A DNA stretch of 64,000 nucleotides from Armatimonadota bacterium. GTDB lineage: Bacteria; Armatimonadota; UBA5829; DSUL01. The position numbers and the translations under genes were made by a program. The notes under the pieces were generated by a model. The model was not told the origin of the DNA, did no database searches, and saw nothing but the letters and a program-made list of their open reading frames with translations. The stretch is taken from the NCBI GenBank assembly GCA_025998755.1, contig AP024674.1:620001-684000 (forward strand), in the 5' to 3' direction. This document shows, piece after piece, positions 8,698 to 17,733 of this stretch (position 1 is the stretch's first letter; each line of letters opens with the position of its first letter).

Positions 8698-10149
8698 ATG
8701 AGCAGACGAGCGAGATACATTGCAGGTTGTGCCGCATTGGCCCTAGGAGGACTAGCGGGCCGTGCGTTCGCGGCTGAAGCGACACCATCGGAGCTTGCGG
8801 CGCAGATCGCGGAGAACAAGGCTATCCTGGACACGGTCTGGGTGATGCTGGCGGCGTTTCTTGTGTTCTGGATGCAGGCCGGCTTCGCCTATGTGGAAAG
8901 CGGCCTCACGCGCGCCAAGAACGCCAACAATATCATGATGAAGAACCTGATGGACTTCTGTATGGGGTCTCTGGCCTATTGGGCCGTCGGGTTCGGAATC
9001 ATGTTCGGGGCAGGCAACGCATTCTTCGGAACCAGCGGGTTCTTCGTCATCGAGTCCAGCGAGAAGACCTTCGAGAGCCTCGCCTGGACCAACGTCCCGC
9101 TGGCGGCCAAGTTCATGTTCCAGCTCGTGTTTGCCGCCACCGCCGCCACCATCGTCTCGGGAGCGATGGCGGAGAGAACCAAGTTCGTCACCTACCTGAT
9201 CTACAGCGTGGTCATTTCGGCGGTGATCTACCCCGTCATCGGTCACTGGATCTGGGGTGGGGGATGGCTGGCGCAGCTCGGCTTCTGGGATTTCGCCGGG
9301 TCCACGGTGGTCCATTCCACCGGCGCGTGGATGGCCCTGGTGGGAGCGGCTCTCCTGGGTCCGCGCCTCGGGAAGTATCGGCCGGACGGTAAGTCTAATG
9401 CGATTCCCGGCCACAGTCTTCCCATGGCTGCTCTGGGGGTCTTCATTCTGTGGCTTGGCTGGTTCGGGTTCAACCCGGGAAGCACCATGGCGGCGGATCC
9501 GTCCATCGCTCATATCGCGATGACCACCAATCTGGCGGCGGCCATCGGTGGCATCCTGGCGATGGCCACCAGCTGGGCTATCTTCAAGAAGCCGGACGTC
9601 TCCATGACGCTCAACGGCGTGCTGGCAGGACTGGTGGCCATAACGGCTCCGTGCGCCTTCGTCAGTCCGCTCAGCGCGGTGATCATCGGCGCGGGAGCGG
9701 GGATACTGGTGGTCCTTGCCGTCCTGTTCTTCGACAAGGTCCACCTGGATGATCCCGTCGGCGCTGTATCCGTCCACGGAGTCTGTGGAGCTTACGGAAC
9801 CTTGATGCTCGGACTGTTCGCGCAGGACAAGTTTGTTCCAGACACCACAGGCAACGGACTGCTGTTTGGCGGTGGGCTGACCCTCCTGAAGGCTCAGTTT
9901 ATTGGAGTCGTTTCGGTGTTCGCGTTCGCAGTGGTGGCTGGACTACTTCTGTTCGGCATCCTGAAGGCCACGATCGGCCTGAGAGTCACGGAGTCGGAGG
10001 AGATCGAAGGGCTGGACATCGGCGAGCACGGCAACCTTGCCTACCCGGACTTCGAAATGGGAGAGCCGCATTCAGCAGGGGCTGGCGCCTCGACGCTTTC
10101 AGGTCTCAAGACCGCGGCGGGTGCTCCCACTCCGCAACCTGCGGACTGA
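8698..10149 (+). CDS. amtB: Ammonium transporter, AmtB/Mep/Rh family
   Basis: The protein has 483 residues from the ATG at 8698. An N-terminal signal-like segment (to about residue 25) is followed by eleven membrane helices typical of Amt channels. Recognisable family blocks are FWMQAGFAYVESGL, ARAKNAN-like RAKNANNIMMKN, STVVHSTGA and GWFGFNPGS. The protein conducts ammonium/ammonia across the inner membrane. A cytoplasmic tail after LRVTESEEIEGLD matches the region where GlnK/PII usually docks, but no glnK/glnB gene is adjacent. An ATG at 8581 in the same frame would add 39 non-conserved residues before the signal segment and is rejected. Confidence 0.93.
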   Translation: MSRRARYIAGCAALALGGLAGRAFAAEATPSELAAQIAENKAILDTVWVMLAAFLVFWMQAGFAYVESGLTRAKNANNIMMKNLMDFCMGSLAYWAVGFGIMFGAGNAFFGTSGFFVIESSEKTFESLAWTNVPLAAKFMFQLVFAATAATIVSGAMAERTKFVTYLIYSVVISAVIYPVIGHWIWGGGWLAQLGFWDFAGSTVVHSTGAWMALVGAALLGPRLGKYRPDGKSNAIPGHSLPMAALGVFILWLGWFGFNPGSTMAADPSIAHIAMTTNLAAAIGGILAMATSWAIFKKPDVSMTLNGVLAGLVAITAPCAFVSPLSAVIIGAGAGILVVLAVLFFDKVHLDDPVGAVSVHGVCGAYGTLMLGLFAQDKFVPDTTGNGLLFGGGLTLLKAQFIGVVSVFAFAVVAGLLLFGILKATIGLRVTESEEIEGLDIGEHGNLAYPDFEMGEPHSAGAGASTLSGLKTAAGAPTPQPAD

Positions 10150-10197
10150 AGTTGTTCGGCAACGTGTGACGTCCCTCGAAGCAGGCAGCAGCAAAAA

Positions 10198-10225
10198 GCG
10201 GCCGCGGGAACCTCCCCGCGGCCGC
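10198..10225 (-). terminator. Intrinsic terminator between amtB and the unknown gene at 10283-10561
   Basis: An 11-bp GC stem (10198-10208 with 10215-10225) is followed on the minus strand by TTTTT. It best serves the minus-strand gene but may stop amtB transcripts too. Confidence 0.75.
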
Positions 10226-10282
10226 TAGCTCGTTCACCACGCTGCACAGCGTCCCATCATCGATGCCAGCTGAAAGCTCCAT

Positions 10283-10561
10283 TCAAGAGGAAAGCGTGAC
10301 CTGCTCCCGTAGGTGCCTGGCCTCCGGCGTGTTGGCCACCGTGGCCTGGCTATGTGAGATGGTGGTCCAGTCCAGGGAAGGAAGCGGCGCGATGATGCAG
10401 CGGCCGTCCTCCATCTCACGGGCGAAAAGCCTGCTGCGCGCCGGACCCCACCAGACGCAGCTGGTGTGATCCAGCCATTGCCAAAGTTTGAAGCCCTCTT
10501 TCTGTAGAAACTCGTATGCTGACCGGCGATCCGGAAATTCCATTCTCTCGGAAATCTGCAT
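10283..10561 (-). CDS. Small protein of unknown function
   Basis: The protein has 92 residues. The ATG at 10561-10559 has a GAGGAG site 7 bases away, which decides it over an upstream in-frame ATG at 10636. It is tryptophan-rich in the middle (LWQWLDHTSCVWWGP). There is no signal peptide or membrane segment. No family is recognised. It lies downstream of the deaminase gene in the same direction and may be cotranscribed with it. Confidence 0.6.
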   Translation of the reverse strand: MQISERMEFPDRRSAYEFLQKEGFKLWQWLDHTSCVWWGPARSRLFAREMEDGRCIIAPLPSLDWTTISHSQATVANTPEARHLREQVTLSS

Positions 10562-10640
10562 GGTCTTCTCCTCGACGCGGCTCGTTATCAATCTCTCAGG
10601 GAAAGCAACGCTTTCGCCGCGGAAAGGGGTTCCCACCCGG

Positions 10641-11186
10641 CTAACCGAAGAAGAGGATATCCGTCTTCACCGTCCATTCACGGGGATCCACAGAGGTCAG
10701 CGAGCCGTCCTTGCAGCGGTAGACCACGCGCTCGATGCCGCTGTTGAGGATCATCCGGGCGCAGAGTTGGCAAGGCGAGGCGTGGGCAAAGGGCAACTCC
10801 TCCCAGCTCGCCTCCAGCTCCTTGAGGGGATATCCCTGCTCGTCAAAGCCCACCAGCTCTTCCTTGTCACGGCCGGCGATGTACAGGGTGGCGCCGGTCA
10901 TCTCTTCCATGCTGGCGGAGATGATGGCGTTCATTTCGGCGTGAGAGGAGCGGCACGCCAGATAGCCGCCGCGCTGGCCATCCACCCCCTTCGCCACGCG
11001 TATTCTTCGGCACCAGCCAGCCTGAAGGGAATCTTCCACTCCGCGTGGAGCACCGTTGAACCCCGTTGCGACGATGCGGTCGTTCTTGACGATAACCGCT
11101 CCGTAGCTACGCCTCAGGCAGGTGGACCGGCGAGCAACGGAATCTGCGATATCTATATAGTAGGTATCCCTGTCTGGTTTGCGCAT
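10641..11186 (-). CDS. dCMP deaminase family protein
   Basis: The 181-residue zinc deaminase has HAE (in SSHAEMNAI, zinc ligand and catalytic Glu) and a PCQLC pair. It converts dCMP to dUMP for thymidylate synthesis, or a related cytidine substrate. The ATG at 11186 has a GAGGGG site, and the first conserved residues (DTYYIDIADSVARRS) follow at once; an earlier in-frame ATG is rejected. It resembles ComEB/Dctd-like proteins. Exact substrate preference cannot be read from the sequence. Confidence 0.85.
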   Translation of the reverse strand: MRKPDRDTYYIDIADSVARRSTCLRRSYGAVIVKNDRIVATGFNGAPRGVEDSLQAGWCRRIRVAKGVDGQRGGYLACRSSHAEMNAIISASMEEMTGATLYIAGRDKEELVGFDEQGYPLKELEASWEELPFAHASPCQLCARMILNSGIERVVYRCKDGSLTSVDPREWTVKTDILFFG

Positions 11187-11390
11187 AATACCCCTCGTGG
11201 AATACTTCCTGCGGTGTCTGCCCGGAATCCTGCTGTTGAGTGTGAAACGCTCTGTTCCGTCCCAATATGACATAATCCGGCCGCCCGCGCGAAGTGCTCA
11301 GACCTGCTGCGGGAGCGCAAAAAGCGGGCCGCTATACCGGGATGAGTGCGGGCCTCGGCGCGGAACAAAGAATCTGGGGAAGGCGTCAGT

Positions 11391-12251
11391 ATGAGTGAAA
11401 CCGCCCTGCGTCTTACGGGAAAGACCCGGGTGCTTGCAGTGTTCGGCTGTCCTGTGGAGCATAGCCTTTCGCCGGCCATGCACAATGCGGCGATCCGGGC
11501 TTTGGGGCTGGACCTGGTATACGTGCCGTTCCGCGTGGAGCGGGACCGCCTTCGAGAGGCGGTCGCGGGGGTCCGCGCGTTGGGGTTTCTGGGGGTAAAT
11601 CTGACGATCCCCTTGAAAGAGCAGGCGGTGACGCTGGTCGATGGCCTGTCGCCTGGAGCGGCCAGAGTGGGATCCGTAAATACCCTTTGGTGGAAGGATG
11701 GTTCCCTGATGGGAGAGTCCACGGATGGTCCCGGGTTCATAAGCTCGCTGGAGGAGGCGGGCGGGCTGCCGGACACGGCGCTGGTGCTCGGGGCTGGAGG
11801 TTCCGGAAGGGCCATCTGTTTCGCTCTGGCGGAACGTGCGGTGAGAATCATCCTGGCCAACAGAACGCCGGAGCGTGCCCGGAAACTGGCGGAGGAACTC
11901 GGGGACGCGCAGGTGCGGGTCATACCGATGGATGCGGAAGCTCTGCGGGGAGCCTGCCGCGAAGCGGATCTGGTGGTGAACTGCACTTCAGTGGGAATGT
12001 CGCCGAATATTGGGGTTAGCCCGCTTCCGCCGGACACACTTCGGGCAGGGCAGACCGTCTATGATCTGGTCTATAACCCGCTGGAGACGCGGTTGCTGGC
12101 GGATGCCAGGGCCGCAGGGGCTCGTGCCATCAATGGAGTCAGGATGCTGGTGCATCAGGGAGCATACTCCTTCCGGCTGTGGACGGGGGTGGAGCCGCCG
12201 CTGGACGTGATGGAAGCGGCGGTGATAGAGGGCCTTGAAAAGGGAGCGTAG
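11391..12251 (+). CDS. aroE: Shikimate dehydrogenase
   Basis: The 286-residue enzyme reduces 3-dehydroshikimate with NADPH. The N-terminal substrate domain has SLSPAMHN and the lysine of NLTIPLKE. The nucleotide domain has GAGGSGRA and NRTPERA, which fits an NADPH site. The end has the usual HQGAYSFRLWTG. The ATG at 11391 has GGGGAAGG upstream. Other shikimate genes (aroC, aroK, aroB) lie 30 kb away, on the far side of the pilus locus. Confidence 0.95.
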   Translation: MSETALRLTGKTRVLAVFGCPVEHSLSPAMHNAAIRALGLDLVYVPFRVERDRLREAVAGVRALGFLGVNLTIPLKEQAVTLVDGLSPGAARVGSVNTLWWKDGSLMGESTDGPGFISSLEEAGGLPDTALVLGAGGSGRAICFALAERAVRIILANRTPERARKLAEELGDAQVRVIPMDAEALRGACREADLVVNCTSVGMSPNIGVSPLPPDTLRAGQTVYDLVYNPLETRLLADARAAGARAINGVRMLVHQGAYSFRLWTGVEPPLDVMEAAVIEGLEKGA

Positions 12252-12309
12252 GTTTGTTTCGGGGAGGTCCCGGTCCGGCTTCCCGCGGGGGCGTGGGACG
12301 GAACCCGTA

Positions 12310-12318
12310 TGGTATAAT
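12310..12318 (+). promoter_or_regulatory. Extended -10 promoter before pilB
   Basis: TGGTATAAT (12310-12318) is a perfect extended -10 with no convincing -35. Transcription would start near 12325, about 75 bases before pilB. It is the best candidate start for the pilBTCD part of the locus. Confidence 0.5.
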
Positions 12319-12398
12319 CCTTCAGTTGCCGGGCTTGACGCCGGGACTTCGACAGCCGGCACTACGGACAGGCCGGTCTGAGAGGTAATGAGCATATT

Positions 12399-14240
12399 AT
12401 GGTAATGACTCGCAAGGATCTTGGAGATATCCTTCTCTCCAAGGGGGCCATCACGGAGCAGCAGCTACAGCAGGCCCGTGAAGCTGCGCGAGCCACCCGG
12501 GGAGCGGACCTGGGCCGCATCCTTGTGGATCTGGAGATGGCCAGCGAGGCCGAGGTGGCGGAGGCGCGCGCGGAGGAGCGCGGCATCCCGTTTGTCAGCC
12601 TCGCCAATACCCGGATCGATCCGAGCGCAGTCAACATCATTCCCGAGCGGCTCGCGAAGCGGCACAATGTGGTTCCCTTCGGCAAGATGGGGAACCAGCT
12701 GCTCATCGCGATGGCGGACCCTGACGATATTGTCGCCATGGACGATCTCCGGACGGCGGCGAAGGGTCTGCAGATCAAGCCGTTCATCGCCGCGCCGGAG
12801 GATATAACCAACGCCCTGACCAGGGCTTACGGCGGCGGAAACGGAGCCGAGGCTCCCGGCGGGGGCGGGGAGTCCGCAGCCGTTGTCCCGGCTCCGGGCT
12901 CCACCCAGCTCTCGGGTACAGCCTCAATCCGTGAGGCAATCGCCCAGTACGGGGGCGAGCAGGATGTGGCGGGCGAAGATGAAGACGCGGACGCGCTGGC
13001 CAAGCAGTCCGAAGAGGCGCCCATCATCAAGATCGCGCACTCCATCATTCTGCAGGCCATCAAGGACGGTGCAAGCGATATCCACGTGGAGCCCGAGCGG
13101 CGCGGAGTGCGCGTCCGCTACCGCGTGGACGGCGTGCTCCACGAGACGATGACCGTCCCGAAGTATATCCAGGCGCCGCTTATCTCGCGCCTGAAGATCA
13201 TGGCCAACATGAATATCGCGGAGCGGCGCATTCCTCAGGACGGAGCCATCCCCATCCGCGCGGACGGCAAGGATTACGACCTGCGCGTGAGCTGTCTTCC
13301 CACCATCTACGGTGAGAAGATCGTCATGCGCATCCTGGACAAGACGAACGTTCTCATCGGTCTGGCCAAGCTGGGCTTCCTGCCTCACACTCAGGCAAGG
13401 GTCGAGGAGCTGATCAGCCAGCCGAACGGCATGTTCCTGACCACGGGGCCGACCGGTAGCGGAAAGACCACCACGCAGTATTCTGTTCTCCACAAGATCA
13501 ACTCGGTGGACCGCAACATCATCACCATCGAGGACCCGGTGGAGTATCAGCTGGACGGCATCTCGCAGGTGCAGGTGCACAAGAAGGCGGGGTTGACTTT
13601 TGCCTCTGCTTTGCGCGCTTTCCTGCGCCAGGACCCGGACATCATCATGGTTGGCGAGATGCGCGACCTGGAGACGGCGGAGATTGCCATCGAGGCGGCT
13701 CTGACCGGCCACCTGGTCCTTTCCACACTCCACACTAACGACGCCCCTTCGGCGGTCACCCGTATGGTGGATATGGGTGTGGAGCCCTACCTGATCTCTG
13801 CAACGGTCATCGGATGTCTTGCCCAGCGACTGGCCCGGCGGATCTGCCCGAAATGCCGCGAGTCCTATGAGGTAGACGTCGAGGATCTGCGCAGGTTTGG
13901 ATACCATCCCGAGAACCATGCGGAGATGGTGCGCATTCTGGGAGAAGAGAAGGCCGAGGAACTGCGCGGCGTCCGCAAAGTTACGCTGTGGCGGGGCGCC
14001 GGGTGCGATAACTGCCGGCAGAGCGGGTTCCGTGGACGCCTTGGCATCTACTCATTGATGGAAGTCAACGACGAGATACAGGATCTCATCGTCCGCCGCG
14101 CTCCGCTCAGCGACCTTAGAGAGGCGGCCAAGGCGAACGGGATGCTGGAACTCCGCGAAGACGGCCTGGTGAAGGTTCTGGAGGGGATCACCACCGCCGA
14201 AGAAGTTATGAGGGTCGTGTTCACGGCCGGCGTTTCCTGA
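12399..14240 (+). CDS. pilB: Type IV pilus extension ATPase
   Basis: The protein has 613 residues. Residues 5-140 are a MshEN-type N-domain with two LG-x2-L-type repeats (DLGDILLSKGAITEQQL and DLGRILVDLEMASEAEV). A glycine-rich linker follows at 144-165. The GspE/PilB ATPase has Walker A GPTGSGKTT at 348-356, ITIEDPVEYQL, GEMRDLET and TLHTNDAP. A tetracysteine zinc loop (CPKC, CDNC) marks it as an extension rather than retraction motor. It hexamerises at the inner membrane and drives pilin assembly. It is the first gene of the pilus run. An ATG two codons later (12405) is an alternative start. Confidence 0.95.
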   Translation: MVMTRKDLGDILLSKGAITEQQLQQAREAARATRGADLGRILVDLEMASEAEVAEARAEERGIPFVSLANTRIDPSAVNIIPERLAKRHNVVPFGKMGNQLLIAMADPDDIVAMDDLRTAAKGLQIKPFIAAPEDITNALTRAYGGGNGAEAPGGGGESAAVVPAPGSTQLSGTASIREAIAQYGGEQDVAGEDEDADALAKQSEEAPIIKIAHSIILQAIKDGASDIHVEPERRGVRVRYRVDGVLHETMTVPKYIQAPLISRLKIMANMNIAERRIPQDGAIPIRADGKDYDLRVSCLPTIYGEKIVMRILDKTNVLIGLAKLGFLPHTQARVEELISQPNGMFLTTGPTGSGKTTTQYSVLHKINSVDRNIITIEDPVEYQLDGISQVQVHKKAGLTFASALRAFLRQDPDIIMVGEMRDLETAEIAIEAALTGHLVLSTLHTNDAPSAVTRMVDMGVEPYLISATVIGCLAQRLARRICPKCRESYEVDVEDLRRFGYHPENHAEMVRILGEEKAEELRGVRKVTLWRGAGCDNCRQSGFRGRLGIYSLMEVNDEIQDLIVRRAPLSDLREAAKANGMLELREDGLVKVLEGITTAEEVMRVVFTAGVS

Positions 14241-14252
14241 GATTACACCGGG

Positions 14253-14274
14253 CGCCGCTCCTTCGGGAGCGGCG
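14253..14274 (+). terminator. UUCG-capped hairpin between pilB and pilT
   Basis: A 9-bp stem (14253-14261 with 14266-14274) closed by TTCG is followed by GCTCTTTG. It resembles a weak terminator or an mRNA stabiliser in the 73-base gap. Confidence 0.5.
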
Positions 14275-14313
14275 GCTCTTTGAGCGGCATCACTTTCCGG
14301 GAGGAGGAATCCC

Positions 14314-15501
14314 TTGTCAGGCGCAACCGGAACGGTCAGCGAGGAGATGAAAGCTGCTGCATCGCAGCAGCAGCGCGGCAACGTTCAGAAGATCGAGGAT
14401 ACACACGTAGACGAGCTCCTGCGGGCGATGGTGGCGCGCGGGGCCAGCGACCTTCATCTCTGCGTGGGAGTCCCGCCCATTGTCCGTGTGGACGGGCAAC
14501 TCCAACCTTTGCCGTTCACGAAGCTTACCCCTCCCGAGTCCCAGCGGATCGTCTACGACATTCTGACAGACGAACAGATCCGCCGGTTCGAGGAGGATCT
14601 GGAGCTGGACTGCTCGTACTCGGTGCGGGATCTGTCGCGTTTCCGTCTGAATGTCTACCGGGACAAGGGCGCGGTGGCGTCTGCGTTCCGGACCATCCCG
14701 GTGCGCATCCCCACGCTGAAAGATCTGGGACTTCCCCGCGTGCTGGAGACCCTGACGCGCAAGCCACGGGGGCTCATTCTGGTGACCGGGCCGACGGGGT
14801 CCGGGAAATCCACCACTCTTGCGGCGATGATCGGGCAGATCAACTCGGAGCAGAGCCTGCACATCATCACTATCGAGGATCCTATCGAATATCTGCACGA
14901 GCACAAATACAGCATCATCAACCAGCGCGAGGTGGGAACGGATACCCGGGCGTTCAACAATGCCCTTCGCGCAAGCCTCCGTGAGGATCCGGACGTCATC
15001 CTGGTGGGTGAGATGCGCGATCTGGAGACCATTCAGATCGCCATCACCTGTGCGGAGACCGGTCACCTGGTATTCGCCACACTGCATACCAACAGCGCGG
15101 CCCAGACCGTGGACCGCATGGTGGACGTGTTTCCTCCGGGGCAGCAGGAGCAGATCCGCTTCCAGCTGTCCAATAACCTGGAGGCGGTCATCTGCCAGCA
15201 GCTGCTGCCGCGGCGGGGGATGAAGGGCAGGGTGTGCGCGATGGAGATCATGATCGCCACCCCGGCCATCCGCAACCTCATTCGCGAGGCCAAGAGCCAT
15301 CAGATCCCTTCCGCCATCCAGACGGGTGCGCAGTTCGGAATGCAGACCATGGACCAGCACCTGAGGGATCTGTATCTCCAGGGAATCATTACCTATGACG
15401 ACGCGGTCACCCGAGCGATGAATCCGGACGAGTTGAAGAGGATGATTGAGTCGCCGCAGACGGCGGGACCGGGAGGGGCGCCTGCGGGACGGGGGGCCTG
15501 A
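14314..15501 (+). CDS. pilT: Type IV pilus retraction ATPase
   Basis: The protein has 395 residues and starts at TTG with an excellent site (GGGAGGAGG, about 6 bases away). PilT features are Walker A GPTGSGKST (159-167), IEDPIEYLHEHK, GEMRDLETIQ and the AIRNLIRE block seen in retraction motors. It depolymerises pili and powers twitching and DNA uptake. Its presence next to pilB argues for a retractable type IV pilus rather than a pure type II secretion system. The C-terminus ends in a Gly/Pro-rich tail. Confidence 0.95.
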   Translation: MSGATGTVSEEMKAAASQQQRGNVQKIEDTHVDELLRAMVARGASDLHLCVGVPPIVRVDGQLQPLPFTKLTPPESQRIVYDILTDEQIRRFEEDLELDCSYSVRDLSRFRLNVYRDKGAVASAFRTIPVRIPTLKDLGLPRVLETLTRKPRGLILVTGPTGSGKSTTLAAMIGQINSEQSLHIITIEDPIEYLHEHKYSIINQREVGTDTRAFNNALRASLREDPDVILVGEMRDLETIQIAITCAETGHLVFATLHTNSAAQTVDRMVDVFPPGQQEQIRFQLSNNLEAVICQQLLPRRGMKGRVCAMEIMIATPAIRNLIREAKSHQIPSAIQTGAQFGMQTMDQHLRDLYLQGIITYDDAVTRAMNPDELKRMIESPQTAGPGGAPAGRGA

Positions 15502-15504
15502 TAG

Positions 15505-16752
15505 ATGCCAGCCTTTGAATATACCGTCGAGGATTCTTCCGGCGCTCGCAGGAAAGGCACTTCGGAGGCGGAGAACGAGGATATCCTCCGCAGGCGCCTG
15601 ACCAATCAGGGCCTGCGGGTGCTGGAGGTCAAGCAGACCAAGGCCAAAAAGAAAGCCTCCACCAGCAACGTCAAGATCAAGCTGAACGAGCTTTCAATCT
15701 TCTGCCGCCAGTTCTCCACCATGATTGACGCCGGGGTGTCGCTGGTGCGGTGCCTCAGCGTGCTGCAGGAGCAGACTGTCAATCCCAAGTTCAAGCGGAT
15801 GATAGCGGACATCCAGAGCGAGGTGGAGGCCGGCCAGAGCCTGTCCCGGGCGCTCGCCAAGTACCCGAACACATTCAGCAACCTGTTCATCGGTCTGGTG
15901 AACGCTGGCGAGGTGGGAGGTGTGCTTGAGGAAAGCCTTCAGCGACTCTCCACGTTCCTTGAAAAGGACCAGGAGCTCCGGCGGAAGGTCAAGTCCGCAA
16001 TGACCTATCCGGTCATCGTCATGATCGTGGCCGTGTCCATTGTTATCGGACTGGTCACGTTCATCCTGCCGAAGTTCATGGACCTGTTCAAGGACTTGGG
16101 CGTCACTGAGTTCCCGCTGCCCACCACCATCCTTATGTCCTTCAGCAACTTCCTCACCCAGAAGTGGTACTTTGCGGTGCTGGGGCTGGTCATCTTCATC
16201 GTGGCGTTCCGGGCGTTCGTGAAGACCGATGTGGGCAGGCGGTCCTACGACCGGTTCAAGCTGAAGGCGCCGGTGTTCGGCAAACTGAACCACAAGATCG
16301 CCCTGGCGCGGTTCGCCCGCACACTGGGAACATTGCTTGCCAGCGGAGTTCCCATCCTGTCGGCAATGGAGACTGTGGCGGGCACGGTCTCGAACGAGAT
16401 CATCTCGGAGGCCATCCTCAATGCCCGGGCGCGCATCAGAGAGGGTGACCGCATCGGAGATCCGCTGCAGAAAAGCAAACTGTTCCCGCCGATGGTGGTC
16501 CAGATGATCACCATCGGTGAAGAGTCTGGCGCGCTGGACCCGATGCTTGCGAAGGTCGCAGATTTCTATGAGGCGGAGGTGGACGCGGCTCTGGACAGCC
16601 TGACCTCCGCAATCGAGCCGGTGCTGATCGTGTTCCTGGGGTTCGCGGTCGGCTTCATCGTCATTTCCATCTTCCTGCCGCTGGTCTCGGTGATCACCGC
16701 CCTGTCAGGAGGCGAAGGCGGAGGTGGCGGCGGTGGTGGAGGAGGAGAGTAA
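15505..16752 (+). CDS. pilC: Inner-membrane platform protein PilC/GspF
   Basis: The 415-residue protein has two T2SSF domains (about 70-190 and 275-400), each followed by membrane helices. Typical blocks are FCRQFSTMIDAGVSL and the ARFARTLGTLLASGVPIL counterpart. It anchors the assembly and retraction motors. The start is three bases after the pilT stop. The last 20 or so residues are almost only glycine and glutamate, which is unusual for the family. They are probably disordered and partly explained by overlap with the ribosome site of the next gene. Confidence 0.95.
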   Translation: MPAFEYTVEDSSGARRKGTSEAENEDILRRRLTNQGLRVLEVKQTKAKKKASTSNVKIKLNELSIFCRQFSTMIDAGVSLVRCLSVLQEQTVNPKFKRMIADIQSEVEAGQSLSRALAKYPNTFSNLFIGLVNAGEVGGVLEESLQRLSTFLEKDQELRRKVKSAMTYPVIVMIVAVSIVIGLVTFILPKFMDLFKDLGVTEFPLPTTILMSFSNFLTQKWYFAVLGLVIFIVAFRAFVKTDVGRRSYDRFKLKAPVFGKLNHKIALARFARTLGTLLASGVPILSAMETVAGTVSNEIISEAILNARARIREGDRIGDPLQKSKLFPPMVVQMITIGEESGALDPMLAKVADFYEAEVDAALDSLTSAIEPVLIVFLGFAVGFIVISIFLPLVSVITALSGGEGGGGGGGGGGE

Positions 16753-16755
16753 GTC

Positions 16756-17604
16756 TTGCCCCAGGAGCTCTCCGCGGCGATAGCGTTCGTCTACGGAGCT
16801 GTTGTCGGTAGTTTTCTGAATGTGCTGATATGGCGGCTGCCGAGGGATGAGTCCATCGTGCGGCCGCCTTCGCACTGTCCGTCCTGCGGATATATCCTGA
16901 AGCCGTGGGACAACATTCCCATCATTACCTGGCTGCTGTACCGTGGCCGTTGCCGCAAGTGCTCTGCCCGCATCTCCCCCCGCTATCTGGTGGTGGAGGC
17001 CGGCACGGGCCTGATGTGGGTGGCGCTGTTCTACCGCTTCGGGTGGAGCCTGGAGTTTTTCCAGTATGCTCTGCTGGTGTCCTCCCTCATCGCTGTCTTC
17101 GCCATAGACTTGGAGCACTATATCATCCCGGACCAGCTGTGGATATTCGGGGCGGCTGTGGGGTTCATCGCCGACATTGCGGGGCTGGTGACGGGTCTGC
17201 GCGAGTTCCCGTGGCGGGATCTCCTCTGGTTGCCGATCCCGTTCACAGGAGGAATCGAGCTTCCGTTGCCCCACTCGCTGGTGGGGTTTTTCGCGTACGG
17301 GGCGCTGGTGCTGGTTGTGGGCCTCTTTGGAGAGTCGCTATTCAAGAAGGAGGCGATGGGAGGAGGAGACGTGAAGCTCACAGCCGCCATCGGCGCGAAC
17401 ATTGGAGCCGCATACGGCATCATCTCCTTCTTCCTGGCCGCCGGGATCGGAGCGCTTGCCGGCATCGTGCTGATGGCGCTGGGGCAGAAACGGCGGTTCG
17501 ACGAGATCCCGTTCGGGCCGATGCTGGTCACGGGTGCTGTGGTGATGATCTTTTTTGGGCCGCAGATCGTGGATTGGTGGCTGGGATACGCCGGGCTGCG
17601 CTGA
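16756..17604 (+). CDS. pilD: Prepilin peptidase / N-methyltransferase
   Basis: The protein has 282 residues and a TTG start with GGAGGAGAG just upstream. The cytoplasmic zinc loop has CPSC (41-44) and CRKC (66-69). The two catalytic aspartates of the A24 family are visible: Asp118 in AIDLEHYIIPD and Asp205 in GGGDVKL. There are about eight membrane helices. It cleaves and methylates prepilins such as the four encoded next. An extra 25-residue loop lies around 150-175. Confidence 0.93.
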   Translation: MPQELSAAIAFVYGAVVGSFLNVLIWRLPRDESIVRPPSHCPSCGYILKPWDNIPIITWLLYRGRCRKCSARISPRYLVVEAGTGLMWVALFYRFGWSLEFFQYALLVSSLIAVFAIDLEHYIIPDQLWIFGAAVGFIADIAGLVTGLREFPWRDLLWLPIPFTGGIELPLPHSLVGFFAYGALVLVVGLFGESLFKKEAMGGGDVKLTAAIGANIGAAYGIISFFLAAGIGALAGIVLMALGQKRRFDEIPFGPMLVTGAVVMIFFGPQIVDWWLGYAGLR

Positions 17605-17733
17605 ATGGAACACCACCGGCGGGACGGAAGTCAATGATATAGCCCTGGAGGCGGGCGCTCGGGTGGCCACAGGGGCCAGAGGGCGGGGGTGCGTCGTGCT
17701 TTTCAGGGTGTCTGAAAGGGCAGGAGAGTCCGG

